64,000 nt of DNA from JBBQLG01 sp964251665 (GTDB lineage: Bacteria > Bacteroidota > Bacteroidia > Cytophagales > Spirosomataceae), in the NCBI GenBank assembly GCA_964251665.1, contig CAXUKO010000006.1:301619-365618 (forward strand), read 5' to 3'. Positions 63,516 to 64,000 of this stretch are shown here, piece after piece. The notes under the pieces were generated by a model. The model saw only the letters and a list, made by a program, of their open reading frames with translations, was not told the origin of the DNA and did no database searches. The position numbers and the translations under genes were made by a program. Numbering within the stretch: position 1 is the first letter of the stretch; each line of letters starts with the position of its first letter.

Positions 63516-63848
63516 ATGAAAACGACTCATATCGCGGCATGCATTTTATTAGTAGTGGGCACGACTGCATTCGCCCAGACGCCAGCCGCCACCTCCAGTG
63601 TGCCGGGGCCGAGTGTACATAAAGCGAAGATCGACCCGGCCCCGGCGGGCGCTATGACGATTAAGGAGGAGCATAAAGCCGAGAAGAAAGCGAAACTGGC
63701 CGCCATGTCGCCGGATGAACGCAAGGCCTACAAAGCCGACCGGAAGGCAAAGAAAGAAGCCAAATTAGCGGCCATGACGCCGGAGCAGCGCAAACAGCAC
63801 GATCAGCGCAAAGCTGACAAGAAAGCCGCCCGGACTAAAGGGAAGTAA
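63516..63848 (+). CDS. Small exported lysine-rich repeat protein
   Basis: A 110-residue protein with a signal peptide (MKTTHIAACILLVVGTTAFAQ). The mature part is about 30 per cent Lys/Arg and contains two copies of a 24-residue helix-forming unit: KAKLAAMSPDERKAYKAD and EAKLAAMTPEQRKQHDQ. It resembles small basic periplasmic proteins of unknown role; binding of an acidic polymer is possible. It is divergent from eboD. A single -7 type box TAATTTTG (63375-63368, - strand) in the gap might serve eboD, without a -33 partner. Confidence 0.75.
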   Translation: MKTTHIAACILLVVGTTAFAQTPAATSSVPGPSVHKAKIDPAPAGAMTIKEEHKAEKKAKLAAMSPDERKAYKADRKAKKEAKLAAMTPEQRKQHDQRKADKKAARTKGK

Positions 63849-63864
63849 GAGAGAAGCAGAACAG

Positions 63865-63908
63865 ACAACGGCTTACTGAAGCACTGCAGTGCTTCAGTAA
63901 GCCGTTGT
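63865..63908. repeat. 44-bp perfect palindrome without spacer, family L
   Basis: 63865-63886 and 63887-63908 are exact reverse complements centred on CTGCAG. It begins 17 bp after the stop of the lysine-rich protein gene and could terminate it, but it has no T-tract. Confidence 0.88.
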
Positions 63909-63947
63909 TGTAACTGGCGCTTAGCTTAATAGGAGTGTCTTTTCGAT

Positions 63948-64000
63948 AAGTAGTGCAGTGAAAATACATTAGCGTATTTTTTGTCATGCTGACCGGTCCG
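63948..64000 (-). repeat. 53-bp interspersed repeat (copy 2), reaches window edge
   Basis: Exact reverse complement of 34716-34768. The match runs to the last base of the window, so the true repeat is at least 53 bp. It lies in the gap after the lysine-rich protein gene. Confidence 0.9.

Noticed and set aside
1..64000. CRISPR array or tRNA genes
   Set aside because: No regularly spaced direct repeats and no cloverleaf-like gap sequence were seen; the repeated words found are palindromic and dispersed.
63948..64000. Phage or integrative-element attachment site
   Set aside because: The copies are inverted, not direct, no integrase gene is present and the genes between are housekeeping.

Overview
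The window looks like the chromosome of a Bacteroidota bacterium of the order Cytophagales, most likely Spirosoma or a close relative. This rests on tandem SusC/SusD pairs, a FecR/ECF sigma switch, type IX secretion C-terminal domains on two proteins, Bacteroidota-type promoter motifs (TTTG / TAnnTTTG), a moderately high G+C and an unusual load of intergenic palindromes. The genus is an inference.

Bases 1-27,179, all on the + strand, form a carbohydrate-utilisation region. In order it holds the end of a clan-D glycosidase, a phytanoyl-CoA-type dioxygenase, an MFS sugar porter, a cytoplasmic sugar isomerase-like protein, a secreted beta-helix protein with a T9SS tail, a Tat-exported Gfo/Idh oxidoreductase, a Sec-exported isomerase-like protein, an ECF sigma factor with its FecR anti-sigma, two SusC/SusD pairs, a DUF1735/PKD-like lipoprotein, a second beta-helix protein, a clan-A glycosidase and a Tat-type isomerase-like protein. 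Surface enzymes and SusCD would break down and import a glycan. The exported oxidoreductase/isomerase set hints at redox processing of sugars in the periplasm. A decayed IS3-family element (10331-11844) sits between fecR and the first susC, inside an older palindrome, with a 3-bp target duplication.

Bases 27,272-45,719 are mixed: a small hypothetical protein, a sensor kinase with a sugar-binding-like periplasmic domain, an ABC ATPase plus ABC permease/M1 peptidase fusion, a GH127-type enzyme, a ribokinase/GRP transporter operon, a helical hypothetical protein, a GH5 enzyme, a GlxA-type regulator, DoxX, a serine hydrolase and DUF2905.

Bases 45,685-64,000 are mostly housekeeping: an exported hypothetical protein, a LytTR regulator, argS, glutathione peroxidase, menA, a purple-acid-phosphatase-like T9SS protein, ileS, two paralogous lipoproteins (one with an OmpA domain), eboF-eboE-eboD in overlapping order, and a small lysine-rich exported protein.

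The most unusual signal is the set of long, near-perfect inverted repeats. Fourteen are listed, from several unrelated sequence families. Most are intergenic, one was split by the IS, and one (56668-56756) lies in frame inside ileS. A 53-bp sequence also recurs in inverted orientation 29 kb apart (34716-34768 and 63948-64000). No tRNA, rRNA or CRISPR array was seen.
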